A stretch of 45,363 nt of DNA, taken from NCBI GenBank assembly GCA_029557215.1, contig JAKPQQ010000003.1:1-45363 (forward strand), written 5' to 3'. The notes beneath the pieces were generated by a model. The model was not told where the DNA came from. It worked only from the letters and a program-made list of their open reading frames with translations, and did no database searches. A program made the position numbers and the translations under genes. Numbering within the stretch: the stretch's first letter is position 1; each line of letters starts with the position of its first letter. This document shows positions 34,323 through 43,751 of this stretch, one piece after another. The DNA comes from Fibrobacterota bacterium (GTDB taxonomy: Bacteria; Fibrobacterota; Fibrobacteria; UBA5070).

Positions 34323-35882
34323 GTGCCGATCCGTCCCTTCCTGCTCGCTCCTGCCCTCGCCGCGGCCGCTTTCGCCTGCCTGCCCATGCCCTACGACGCC
34401 CCGAATCTGGCCGCGCGCGCCAATTGCGTCCTGCCCCCGGCGCCGATCCCGGTCGCATTCACGATCGTTCGCGGCGATGTCGACGCCTACGTGGTCGGCG
34501 AGTTCGAACACCCTGTTCCTGCCGCCTGCGACGAGATCGTGGTGGACAGCGTCACGCGCGGCGTGCCCCCGCTGCTTCCCAGGCCCAAGTCCTGGGACGA
34601 CGCCACCGTCTTGTCCGATGCCGGCGCGGTCACCGTCCATTGGCGCGCGGTCCAACCCGAGCGGGATTCGGCCGGCGCGGCCACTTGCGCCAAGATCCGT
34701 CGCTCCCGCGTGGTGAGCGCGATTCCGCGCAGCTACTCGCCGCTCATGGTCTTTCCCCCGATCGTGCAGCCCGCCGATTCCGTCTTCGAGTGCCACGACG
34801 GGTATTGCTCGCGGATGCCGCGCCGCGTGGTGGACAACAAGCCCGATCCCGGCACCTGCCTGGAGGGCATGCCCGCTCCGGCGCCGTCCCGCGAGGCGGC
34901 GTTGGAATACATCCGAGGCCGGCTCGAGGCTTCGGGGGCGGTCTTCCAGTTGACCAGGGCGGAAGGACTCCTCGAACGGATTCCTCCGAAAATTGTCGTT
35001 TGCAGGGGCGACGAGCCGATCCTCCCGGCCGACCCCCTTCTCCAGGAGGCTGCACCTCTCGGGATGGATCTGCAAGCTCCCAAGCTTGTCCTGCCTCCGG
35101 AGTTGCTCGAGACCCGGATCGTGCTCGACGATGGATTTTACACGCAGTGGCCGCGCCTGGGTGCCTGGAACGACACCGCGGTACCCGCCGACCTCGCGAT
35201 ACCGGCTCCGGGCAACGCCGGTGATCGGTTCGAATCCGAAAACATCCAGTTCTTCGTGAATCCGCTCCGGCGCGACGACGCGAGCATCGTCAGGAGCATT
35301 TTCGTCCGCACCGGAATCAAGCGCTACGAGTACATCGGCAGACGGATTCCGTCGCGCGTCTACTGCGGTCCCGCCCCGGCCTCCGAGCCCACCATCGTCG
35401 ACGACACGCTTCGGCTGGATGGGGCATCCATTCGCCTGACCAACGAGGGCTGCCCTCGCAAGGGAATCGACGTGTTCGCCGGCGAACACTCGGCATGGCT
35501 CGTGGTTCCGGCGATCGACCAGACCTTGGCCGAGGCCATGCGGCACGGCGCCTCGATCGAGAACGGCACCTCCTGGCCGATCGACGGCGACAGCGTCCTG
35601 GTTCGCGGGTGGAACCTGCCGCTCAAGGATGTGCTTGCGATCGCGACGTCCGTGGAGCCGGCGAACAACCGTGGATCGGGATTCTCCGTCCGCCTGGCGG
35701 GAGCGTCCCTGGAAATCGCCGCGACCCGCGCCGGGGCGGTGGAAGTGCTTTCGGCTTCGGGTCGGACCCTTGTGCACCGTGACGTGGTCGCGGGAAGGAA
35801 CGCGATCCAGCTTCCCGCGGGCAGCCGTGGCATGCTGCTGATCCGCTCGTCGGAAGGAACCGCCAAGGTGCTGGCCCACTGA
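34323..35882 (+). CDS. Secreted protein with T9SS-like C-terminal domain
   Basis: A protein of about 519 residues of unknown function. The GTG at 34323 is preferred because GGAGG lies six bases upstream and a signal peptide follows directly (VPIRPFLLAPALAAAAFAC); a lipoprotein (AFAC) is possible. The body contains many proline-rich beta stretches and about ten cysteines, without a recognised domain. The last 60 residues (SGFSVRLAGASLEIAATRAGAVEVLSASGRTLV in two pieces, ending KVLAH) resemble the type A sorting domain of type IX secretion cargo, with the SGRT turn and the final KVL motif. T9SS is known from FCB bacteria; no T9SS machine gene is in the window. The 186-bp gap before it holds no other gene I can support. 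Confidence 0.65.
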   Translation: MPIRPFLLAPALAAAAFACLPMPYDAPNLAARANCVLPPAPIPVAFTIVRGDVDAYVVGEFEHPVPAACDEIVVDSVTRGVPPLLPRPKSWDDATVLSDAGAVTVHWRAVQPERDSAGAATCAKIRRSRVVSAIPRSYSPLMVFPPIVQPADSVFECHDGYCSRMPRRVVDNKPDPGTCLEGMPAPAPSREAALEYIRGRLEASGAVFQLTRAEGLLERIPPKIVVCRGDEPILPADPLLQEAAPLGMDLQAPKLVLPPELLETRIVLDDGFYTQWPRLGAWNDTAVPADLAIPAPGNAGDRFESENIQFFVNPLRRDDASIVRSIFVRTGIKRYEYIGRRIPSRVYCGPAPASEPTIVDDTLRLDGASIRLTNEGCPRKGIDVFAGEHSAWLVVPAIDQTLAEAMRHGASIENGTSWPIDGDSVLVRGWNLPLKDVLAIATSVEPANNRGSGFSVRLAGASLEIAATRAGAVEVLSASGRTLVHRDVVAGRNAIQLPAGSRGMLLIRSSEGTAKVLAH

Positions 35883-35962
35883 CAAATTCCAGAGTCGGTG
35901 CGCATATTGGGGGAGCGTTCGATCCATCGTCGATGCTCCCCCTCTCGTCTCCAGGAGCCGCC

Positions 35963-36841
35963 ATGAAACGTTCCCTGCTTCCGATTCTCGTCGCCGTGTT
36001 CTCCGGGGTGTTCGGCTGCGCCGCGCCGCGCGCGGTGATCTGGGACGGAACCAGCATGGAGCGAGGCCATGTGCAAGGGCATCTGGGGATGGTGGGCAAT
36101 GTCCCGACGGCCACCTTGGGCGCCCTGGGGAGCGCCCAGATGGACGCCGTGGAACGGGCCGCCGCGGAATACAAGAACAGCGATTCCTTGAACGACCGCG
36201 AGATGTACCTGAGCGGCACGCGATCCCTGGTCGCCGCGAGCCTGGACATGCCGGGCATGAACACGGTCGCCTCGCTGCACCTGGGGTTGGGATGGGGGCT
36301 CGAAGCCGGCTACAGGCGCGAAGGCGGCGTGAACGCATGGTCCCTGCGCTGGCAATTCCTGTCTGCCAAGGACATTGGCTGGAACGCGGGCACGGGCATC
36401 CAGTACTCGTCGTCCGAGTACGAGCTGCCTTCCGCGCTGGGGGATCTCCAGTCGGTGCTCGGCTAGAAGTTCGAGCGCAAGGACATCCAGGTACCGGTGG
36501 TCTTTTCCCGGCCGTTCGGCGACGACGGCGAATACGGCTCGGGTGGATTCGGCCTGGTCGGCGCCTGGACGAGCAGCAAGTACGGGTTCGACCCGGAAGG
36601 GCTCTACCGCAGGTGGGGCGACACCGTGGCCGTGCTCGAGCGGTTGCCCGACCAGGAATCCTCCTTTTTCAGCTACGGCGCGGTGGGGTTCGTGCGCTTC
36701 GGGTACAAGCATGTCTGGTGCATGACCGGGATCACGGTGCTCTACCAGGACTATGGATCCTACAAGGTGCCGTCGCGCGACCCGGTGGAGCTTTCCGGAT
36801 TCGCGATCCTGCCGACGATCGGACTCGAATTCCGAATCTGA
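35963..36841 (+). pseudogene. Exported barrel-like lipoprotein gene broken by an in-frame TAG
   Basis: ATG 35963 (CCAGGAG upstream) opens a lipoprotein (signal MKRSLLPILVAVFSGVFGC, lipobox VFGC) that reads for 167 residues to a TAG at 36464-36466. The same frame continues without further stops for 124 more codons to TGA at 36839-36841. The continuation is coding in style (KFERKDIQVPVVFSRPFG, several beta strands, ending ILPTIGLEFRI, a typical outer-membrane terminal strand) and completes a barrel of about 290 residues. A single base change (for example TAC, CAG, AAG or GAG to TAG) explains it. Options are a recent pseudogene, a sequencing error, or amber readthrough. Family unknown. Confidence 0.7.
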
Positions 36842-36887
36842 TCCACGACACGGTTCACGGATGCTCCGGTGGCTTGCGGGTGGAATC

Positions 36888-36904
36888 AGAACCAAAACGG
36901 TTCT
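36888..36904 (+). promoter_or_regulatory. Rrf2-type operator 2, before sufB
   Basis: AGAACC-AAAAC-GGTTCT, a perfect inverted repeat with 6-bp arms, preceded by GGAATC exactly as at site 1. It abuts TATATT (36904-36909), the probable -10. sufB starts 47 bases later with AGGAG about ten bases before its ATG. GGAATCAGAACCAAAA is identical between this site and site 1. Confidence 0.75.
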
Positions 36905-36955
36905 ATATTCAAGGAGAGGCATCCACTCCCTTGACCAGCCCAGGAGCACCCGAGC

Positions 36956-38404
<1,449 letters not shown>

Positions 38405-38428
38405 GGTCGCCTCCTTTGGGGAGAAGGC

Positions 38429-39034
38429 TCAGTTCTTCGCCTTGAACCACTTCATGGGGTAGTCGGGCTTGGTCTCGCCGCCCGCGATCCGGCGCAGCTT
38501 GCCGGCCAGGATGGCGCGTTTGGCCGGTGACAACCGGTCGACGAACAGCACGCCGTTCACGTGGTCCAGTTCGTGCAGGATCACGCGCGCGTCGAAGCCT
38601 TCGAACAGGGCGCGGTGCTTGGCGCCGGACAGGTCCTGGTATTCCACTTCCACGGAGCGTGGACGGTCCACGGTGATCTCCAATCCCGGAAAGCAGAGGT
38701 TGGCTTCGATCGATGGCTCCAAGGGTTCGCGTTCGGACAGGATCCGGGCGTTGATCATCTCGGTCTTCAGGCCGGTCCCCGACGGAAAGATGTCCGGGCG
38801 ATGTTCTTCGGGGACGTTCTCGAAGACCTTGGAATTGTCGATGTAGATCAGGTTCATCTCCAGCCCCACCATGGGAGCCGCGATCCCGCAACCCTGGGCG
38901 CGCTCCAGCGTGGCGCGCAGCGAGGCGACGAGTTCCGGCAGGTCGGGACGGGAAACGTCCACATCCGGGGAACGCCGCTTGAGCGAAGGGTGGTCGAAGG
39001 ACAGGATGGGGCGGATGGCCGGTTGGGTGCTCAT
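38429..39034 (-). CDS. def: Peptide deformylase with altered active-site motifs
   Basis: A 201-residue protein of the deformylase fold. The zinc motif HELDH (154-158) within ARVILHELDHVNGVLFVDRLSP is intact. The other two motifs differ from the norm: GxGLAAPQ is GCGIAAPM (48-55), losing the catalytic Gln, and EGCLS is EANLC (110-114), so the usual Cys metal ligand is Asn, with a Cys two positions later. The chain is a little longer than usual, with an acidic insert (about 74-90). Deformylases remove the formyl group from new proteins; this one may be a divergent active enzyme or a paralogue. ATG at 39034 is preferred over a TTG at 39052. Confidence 0.85.
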   Translation of the reverse strand: MSTQPAIRPILSFDHPSLKRRSPDVDVSRPDLPELVASLRATLERAQGCGIAAPMVGLEMNLIYIDNSKVFENVPEEHRPDIFPSGTGLKTEMINARILSEREPLEPSIEANLCFPGLEITVDRPRSVEVEYQDLSGAKHRALFEGFDARVILHELDHVNGVLFVDRLSPAKRAILAGKLRRIAGGETKPDYPMKWFKAKN

Positions 39035-39141
39035 GGATCCCAAAGGTGGCAACTAGATTTGCCCACCCACAGCCTGCCCGGCCGGAGGCTTCCATTCCAG
39101 GAAGCCCGAACCGGTCGCGGCAGCGACGGCGGAAAGGTGCC

Positions 39142-40575
39142 ATGTCCTTCGTATCCCTCCAGTTTCCGATCTTCTTCCTGATCGTCTGCCTGGTGCTGGG
39201 GCTTCTTCCCAAGAAGGCCCGGTGGGCGTGGTTGATCGCGGCCAGCTGCTGGTTCTACATGGCCTTCATTCCGGCGTACATCCTGATCCTGTTCGTGCTC
39301 ATCGCGGTCGACTACACGGCGGGACTCTGGATCGAACGAGCGGAGGGGAAGAAGCGGAAGTGGATCCTGGTGGGCAGCCTGATCACCAACGTGGGGATGC
39401 TCGCCGCGTTCAAGTACCTGAACTTCGCCCTCGACAACGTGAACCAGTTGTTCCATGTCGCGGGTCTGGGCGAGCTCGCCTGGCGATTCCCGTTGGTCCT
39501 TCCCATCGGGCTTTCGTTCCACACCTTCCAGTCCATGGCCTACACGATCGAGGTCTACAACGGACGCCAGAAGGCGGAACGGCACCTGGGGATCTATTCG
39601 CTGTACGTGCTCTTCTTCCCGCAGATGGTGGCAGGCCCCATCGAACGCCCCCAGAACCTGCTGCACCACCTCAGGGATCCGGCCGGGTTCACCTGGATCG
39701 GCCTGGTCGACGGGCTCAAGTTGATGTCCTGGGGCTTTTTCAAGAAGGTCCTGGTCGCCGATCGCCTGGCGGTCTACGTCGATTCCGTGTTCGCCAATCC
39801 AGGTGCGCATTCTGGCTGGGAAGTCCTGCTGGCTTCCTGGTTCTTCGCGTTCCAGATCTACTGCGATTTTTCCGGCTACACCGACATCGCCCGCGGCGCT
39901 TCGCGCGTGATGGGGTTCCGGTTGATGCTGAACTTCAACCATCCCTACGTCTCCCGCAGCCCGGCCGAATTCTGGCATCGCTGGCACATTTCGCTGTCCA
40001 GCTGGTTTCGCGACTACCTGTATTTCCCGCTGGGAGGCAGCCGCGGGGGCCTCGCCAAGACTTGCCGCAACCTGCTGATCGTGTTCGTGGTGTCGGGGCT
40101 GTGGCACGGCGCTGCGTGGACGTTCCTGGCCTGGGGCGGCCTCCACGGCCTGTTCGTGGTCGTGCAGAGGCTTCTGGACGAATCCAAGGCCTACCGGGCG
40201 GTCGCGACCAGGATCGGCTCCTTCGCTTGGGGGCGGATCCTCCAGATCCTTTTCACCTTCCAGCTCGTGACGCTCGCCTGGATCTTCTTCCGGGCCAAGG
40301 ACATGACCGACGCGATCGGAGCGATCGGCAGGATCGCGTCCCTGGGGACATGGGGCGAGCTCGGGGCGGCGTTCGCCGATCCCGCGGCCCGTTCGGGCGT
40401 TCTGGTCCTGGCGTTCCTGCTGGTTCTGGAATGGGCCCACCGCCGTTGGCATGTGCCCACCCTGATCGCCGCCAAGCCCTGGTGGGTGCGGTGGATCCTG
40501 TGGTACGCGCTTCTCGCGTGCGTTCTGGTCTTCGGAAGGTTCGGCAATGAACAGTTCCTCTACTTCCAGTTCTAG
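39142..40575 (+). CDS. MBOAT family O-acyltransferase (AlgI-like)
   Basis: The 477-residue polytopic membrane protein belongs to the AlgI/DltB group of MBOAT enzymes, which move acyl groups across the inner membrane onto extracellular polymers. Signatures: IGLSFHTFQSMAYTIEVYNG, FFPQMVAGPIER, QIYCDFSGYTDIARGASRVMGF, FNHPYVSRSPAEFWHRWHISLSSW and the catalytic-His motif SGLWHGAAWTFLAWG (His near 321). GGAAAGG lies before the ATG at 39142. The SGNH-like gene overlaps its 3' end by 29 bp, the usual pairing. Confidence 0.95.
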   Translation: MSFVSLQFPIFFLIVCLVLGLLPKKARWAWLIAASCWFYMAFIPAYILILFVLIAVDYTAGLWIERAEGKKRKWILVGSLITNVGMLAAFKYLNFALDNVNQLFHVAGLGELAWRFPLVLPIGLSFHTFQSMAYTIEVYNGRQKAERHLGIYSLYVLFFPQMVAGPIERPQNLLHHLRDPAGFTWIGLVDGLKLMSWGFFKKVLVADRLAVYVDSVFANPGAHSGWEVLLASWFFAFQIYCDFSGYTDIARGASRVMGFRLMLNFNHPYVSRSPAEFWHRWHISLSSWFRDYLYFPLGGSRGGLAKTCRNLLIVFVVSGLWHGAAWTFLAWGGLHGLFVVVQRLLDESKAYRAVATRIGSFAWGRILQILFTFQLVTLAWIFFRAKDMTDAIGAIGRIASLGTWGELGAAFADPAARSGVLVLAFLLVLEWAHRRWHVPTLIAAKPWWVRWILWYALLACVLVFGRFGNEQFLYFQF

Positions 40576-41680
40576 GTCTCCGTTCTGGAAACGCGCCCTG
40601 ATCGCGACGGGATTCGTCGCGGGATTCCTGGGCGTGTTCTTCTGGCTCAACGCGCAGGGCGGCAAGGGTCGCATCCAGGGCGACATCTGGTTTTCGCGGG
40701 TCGCGGGTTCCGGTGTGGGGCATACGGCCGACGCCTTGTTCCTGGGAAGTTCGAGGGTGTCGGCGGCGATCGAAACGCGGGTGTTCGACCAGATCCTGTC
40801 GCAGGTGCTCGGGCGTCCCGTCCAGAGCGTCAACCTGGGGATGGGCTACAGCACCACGGCCGAATGGGCCATGGGGTTGCGGCGTTTGCAGGAACTCAAT
40901 CCCGAGGCGATCCGCGGATCGGTGGTGTTCATCGAAGCTCCCATGGGTCTCGCCGACTACAAGACCTGGGAGGATTCCTGGGTGGTCGATCAGGCCCCCG
41001 AATTGATGTCGCGCTACCTGACGGCGTCCGATCTGCCCGCCTTGTTCGAATCCAACACGCCCGCGGGCCAAAAACTGCTCGTGGCGGCCAACGTCCTGTT
41101 CGGCTACGACGAGAACATCTCGCGCGTGCGGCGATCCTTCCAGACGTGGCTGGAGGGCGCGACGCTTTCCTTGTTCTCCCTGGTGCTGCCGATTCCGGTC
41201 GAGGACCAATCCACCGACCTGACCTCGCGCGGCGGGATCCGCAACGACAAGAAGGGCGTGCAGGATGCCATCGCGCTGGCCAAGAGCGTGATCCAGAAGG
41301 ATCTCGCCGACCAGAAGCCCCAGCGCGAATGGGAGTCCACGACCCTTTTCACCGTGGTCCAACGCCTGCGAGAACTCGGTGCCCAGCCGATCGTCTACGA
41401 GATGCCCATGAGCTCGGCCATGGCGCGCGTCTACGAGACCCCCGTCCGGATCCAGGATCGCGTCGCGTTCCAGGAGGCGCTGAAGGCCTGGGGCGTTCCG
41501 TACTTGGCTCCCCGCATCGCCACCGTGGACGAGGACTTCCCCGACATCTGGCATCTGCGCAAGAGCCGGGCACCGGAGTTCACGCAAAATCTTTCCATGG
41601 AATTCCTGGAAAAATTCGTCTATCCCGCGATCCGGCGTTCGTCAGCCGCACCGGCAACGGATTCCGTCAAGGCGCGCTGA
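40547..41680 (+). CDS. SGNH-hydrolase-like partner of the MBOAT acyltransferase
   Basis: A 377-residue protein with an N-terminal membrane anchor (about 17-34) and a periplasmic alpha/beta domain. ALFLGSSRV at about 61-69 is the block I nucleophile region of SGNH/AlgX-AlgJ-like proteins, NLGMGYST is block II-like, and FPDIWHL near 325 carries the Asp and His. It probably transfers the acyl group delivered by the MBOAT enzyme to a surface polysaccharide. The start overlaps the MBOAT gene, so the two are co-translated. The polymer is unknown; no polysaccharide genes are adjacent. Confidence 0.8.
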   Translation: MNSSSTSSSRSPFWKRALIATGFVAGFLGVFFWLNAQGGKGRIQGDIWFSRVAGSGVGHTADALFLGSSRVSAAIETRVFDQILSQVLGRPVQSVNLGMGYSTTAEWAMGLRRLQELNPEAIRGSVVFIEAPMGLADYKTWEDSWVVDQAPELMSRYLTASDLPALFESNTPAGQKLLVAANVLFGYDENISRVRRSFQTWLEGATLSLFSLVLPIPVEDQSTDLTSRGGIRNDKKGVQDAIALAKSVIQKDLADQKPQREWESTTLFTVVQRLRELGAQPIVYEMPMSSAMARVYETPVRIQDRVAFQEALKAWGVPYLAPRIATVDEDFPDIWHLRKSRAPEFTQNLSMEFLEKFVYPAIRRSSAAPATDSVKAR

Positions 41681-41713
41681 CCCCGATCCCGGCCGACCGC
41701 CGGGAATGGCCGG

Positions 41714-42775
41714 TCACAGGTGCTCGAGCGCCTCCAGGACGGCGTCCATCTCTTCGTCGGTGCCGATGCTGATCCGGGCGTGGCGCTCCAGGCGAGGGCC
41801 GCGGAAGGCGCGGATCAGGATCTTGTGTTCGCGCAGGGCGGCCAGAAGCTCCGCCGCGGACAGCGTGGGATGCGCGGCGAACACGAAATTGGCGCTGGAA
41901 GGCGGAAGCGAAAAGCCCAATCGCTCCAGGCCGGCGGCGAACCGCTCGCGGGTGGCGACCACCTTGGCGCAGGTTTCCCGGAAGTAGGCTTCGTCGCGGA
42001 TCGCGGCCGCGGCCCCGAACTGCGCCACGCGGTCCACGGTGTAGGAATTGATGGAGTCGCGCACGCGTTCCAGTGCGTCGATCAGTCCTCGGTCGCCCAT
42101 CGCCCATCCTACGCGCAGTCCGGCCAGGGACCGGGATTTGGAGAGGGTCTGGACCACGAGCAGGTTCGGGTGTTCGCCGATGAGCGGCGTGGCCGTGTCG
42201 GCTCCGAAATCCACGTAGGCTTCGTCGACGACCACGACGCTGTCGGGATTGCGGCGAAGCACGGCCTCCACGGCGTCCAACGGGACCTTCACCGTGGTCG
42301 GGGCGTTGGGATTGGGGAAGATCACGCCGGATTCCGTCGAGACCATCTCGTCCATCGGGATCCGGAATTCGTCGTCCAGGCGCACGGTCCTGAACGGCAC
42401 GCCGGTGGCCCGCGCGTACACCGGATAGAACGAGTAGGTGAGGTCGGGGAACACGAGTTCGCCGCCGCGTCGGAAGAAGGCCAGGAACGCGAAGTAGAGG
42501 ACCTCGTCGGATCCGTTGCCCGCGAAGACCTGCCCGACATCCAAGCCTTCCCGCTCGGCGACGGCCTTGCGGAAGTCCGAGCAATTGGGGTCGGGGTACA
42601 TGGGCATCCGCGACCCAAGGGCTTCGTGCATCGCCGCGATCGCCGCCGGCGAGGGCGGATACGGGTTCTCGTTGGTGTTCAGCTTGATCCAGCCGCCGCC
42701 CTGGGGTTGTTCGCCCGGCACGTAGGGGGCCAATTCCTGCAGGCCCTTGCTCCAGAATCTGGTCGCGTCTTGCAT
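41714..42775 (-). CDS. hisC: Histidinol-phosphate aminotransferase
   Basis: The 353-residue PLP enzyme carries out the glutamate-dependent transamination of imidazole acetol phosphate in histidine synthesis. Motifs: KLNTNENPYPPS at the start, FAGNGSDEVL, FPNPNAPTT, VVVDEAYVDF with the pyridine-binding Asp, and TLSKSRSLAGLRVGW with the PLP lysine near 213. Isolated from other his genes. It follows the hemerythrins on the same strand by 37 bp. A general aromatic aminotransferase role is possible in such isolated copies. Confidence 0.93.
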   Translation of the reverse strand: MQDATRFWSKGLQELAPYVPGEQPQGGGWIKLNTNENPYPPSPAAIAAMHEALGSRMPMYPDPNCSDFRKAVAEREGLDVGQVFAGNGSDEVLYFAFLAFFRRGGELVFPDLTYSFYPVYARATGVPFRTVRLDDEFRIPMDEMVSTESGVIFPNPNAPTTVKVPLDAVEAVLRRNPDSVVVVDEAYVDFGADTATPLIGEHPNLLVVQTLSKSRSLAGLRVGWAMGDRGLIDALERVRDSINSYTVDRVAQFGAAAAIRDEAYFRETCAKVVATRERFAAGLERLGFSLPPSSANFVFAAHPTLSAAELLAALREHKILIRAFRGPRLERHARISIGTDEEMDAVLEALEHL

Positions 42776-42812
42776 AGGGTTTCCAAGGTAATCGTCCGAT
42801 GGACGATCGGTT

Positions 42813-43202
42813 TCATCGCTGCTGGGCGATATGGCGGGCGATGTCCTTGTCGCGGATCATGATGTGGTCCACGATCCAGTGGAGCGCGAACTTCTTGAAC
42901 GCGATGTTCGCCTCCTCGGTGTCCAGAGGAGCCATCGCCACGTCCGAAAGATTGCTGATCAGCGCGTCGTGGATCCGGATGTGTTCGTCGAGCTTGGGGT
43001 ACCCCACCCTTCGCATCTCGTCTTCTTCGGCAGTGAAGTGCTCGCGGGCATATTTGAAAAGCCGCACGATGCACGTGCGCGCCTTTTTTTCGTCGACCGT
43101 CTCGGGGATGCTGTTGGCGATGTTGAACAGGAGCTGGTGCTGCGCATCGAGTTCGGGAATCCCGATCGAATAGGTTTCGTTCCAGTCGATCCGCAGGTTC
43201 AT
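42813..43202 (-). CDS. Bacteriohemerythrin (second of tandem pair)
   Basis: A 129-residue single-domain hemerythrin. All diiron ligands are present: H22, H55 with E59, H74, H78, H113 and D118. Such proteins bind O2 (or sense or scavenge it and NO) with a non-heme diiron site. Its ATG overlaps the stop of the upstream hemerythrin by 4 bp. The two are about half identical, from a recent tandem duplication. Presence in an Fe-S gene region suggests a role in oxygen supply or protection; that is inference. Confidence 0.95.
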   Translation of the reverse strand: MNLRIDWNETYSIGIPELDAQHQLLFNIANSIPETVDEKKARTCIVRLFKYAREHFTAEEDEMRRVGYPKLDEHIRIHDALISNLSDVAMAPLDTEEANIAFKKFALHWIVDHIMIRDKDIARHIAQQR

Positions 43203-43600
43203 GAAGGTTCCTTGGTCTTGTGGAACCTCGCGTAGTCCATGTCGATCGTCTGGATGTGGTCCACGATCCAGTCGATCGCGAAGCTCTTGAACTCCTGGTT
43301 GGCTTGGTCGGTGTCCAGCGGCAGGGTGGACACTTCCGTCAGGCGGGCGATCAGGTCCTCGTGGATCTTGGCGTGTTCCTCGAGCCGGGGGTAGCCCATC
43401 TTGCGCATTTCTTCTTCTTCGAGGGCGAAATGCTCGTGGGTGTATTTGAACAGGCGCACGATGGTCGTGCGGACGCGCTGCTCGTTCACTTCTTCCGGGA
43501 TCCCGTTGATGATGTCGAAAAGCGTCTGGTGCTGGAGGTCCAGCTTGTCGATCCCGACGGAGAAATCGGCGTTCCAGGCGATCTTGTGGTTCATGGACAT
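43199..43600 (-). CDS. Bacteriohemerythrin (first of tandem pair)
   Basis: A 133-residue single-domain hemerythrin with the complete ligand set: H24, H57 with E61, H76, H80, H115 and D120. GGAG lies six bases before the first of two close ATG codons. It is divergent from the NYN gene (150-bp gap, which should contain the promoters of both). Translationally coupled to its paralogue. The two differ most in the loop after the first helix and at the C-terminus. Confidence 0.95.
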   Translation of the reverse strand: MSMNHKIAWNADFSVGIDKLDLQHQTLFDIINGIPEEVNEQRVRTTIVRLFKYTHEHFALEEEEMRKMGYPRLEEHAKIHEDLIARLTEVSTLPLDTDQANQEFKSFAIDWIVDHIQTIDMDYARFHKTKEPS

Positions 43601-43751
43601 TGCTCCAGGAGGGGACGAAGGTGTGCGACCATGCTACCACTTCCTCATCCTTTCGCGCACCGGCGATTTCGTTCGCCAAGCGAGTCTACCTTCTTGTCTG
43701 GAACTCCGTGACCGGGGTCCGTTTTCGGGAAAGGTTGGGTACGGATTTCTT

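Noticed and set aside
36467..36841. Second half of the broken lipoprotein gene as an independent gene
   Set aside because: It lacks a signal peptide and a Shine-Dalgarno site, and it is in the same frame directly after the TAG; a split single gene is simpler.
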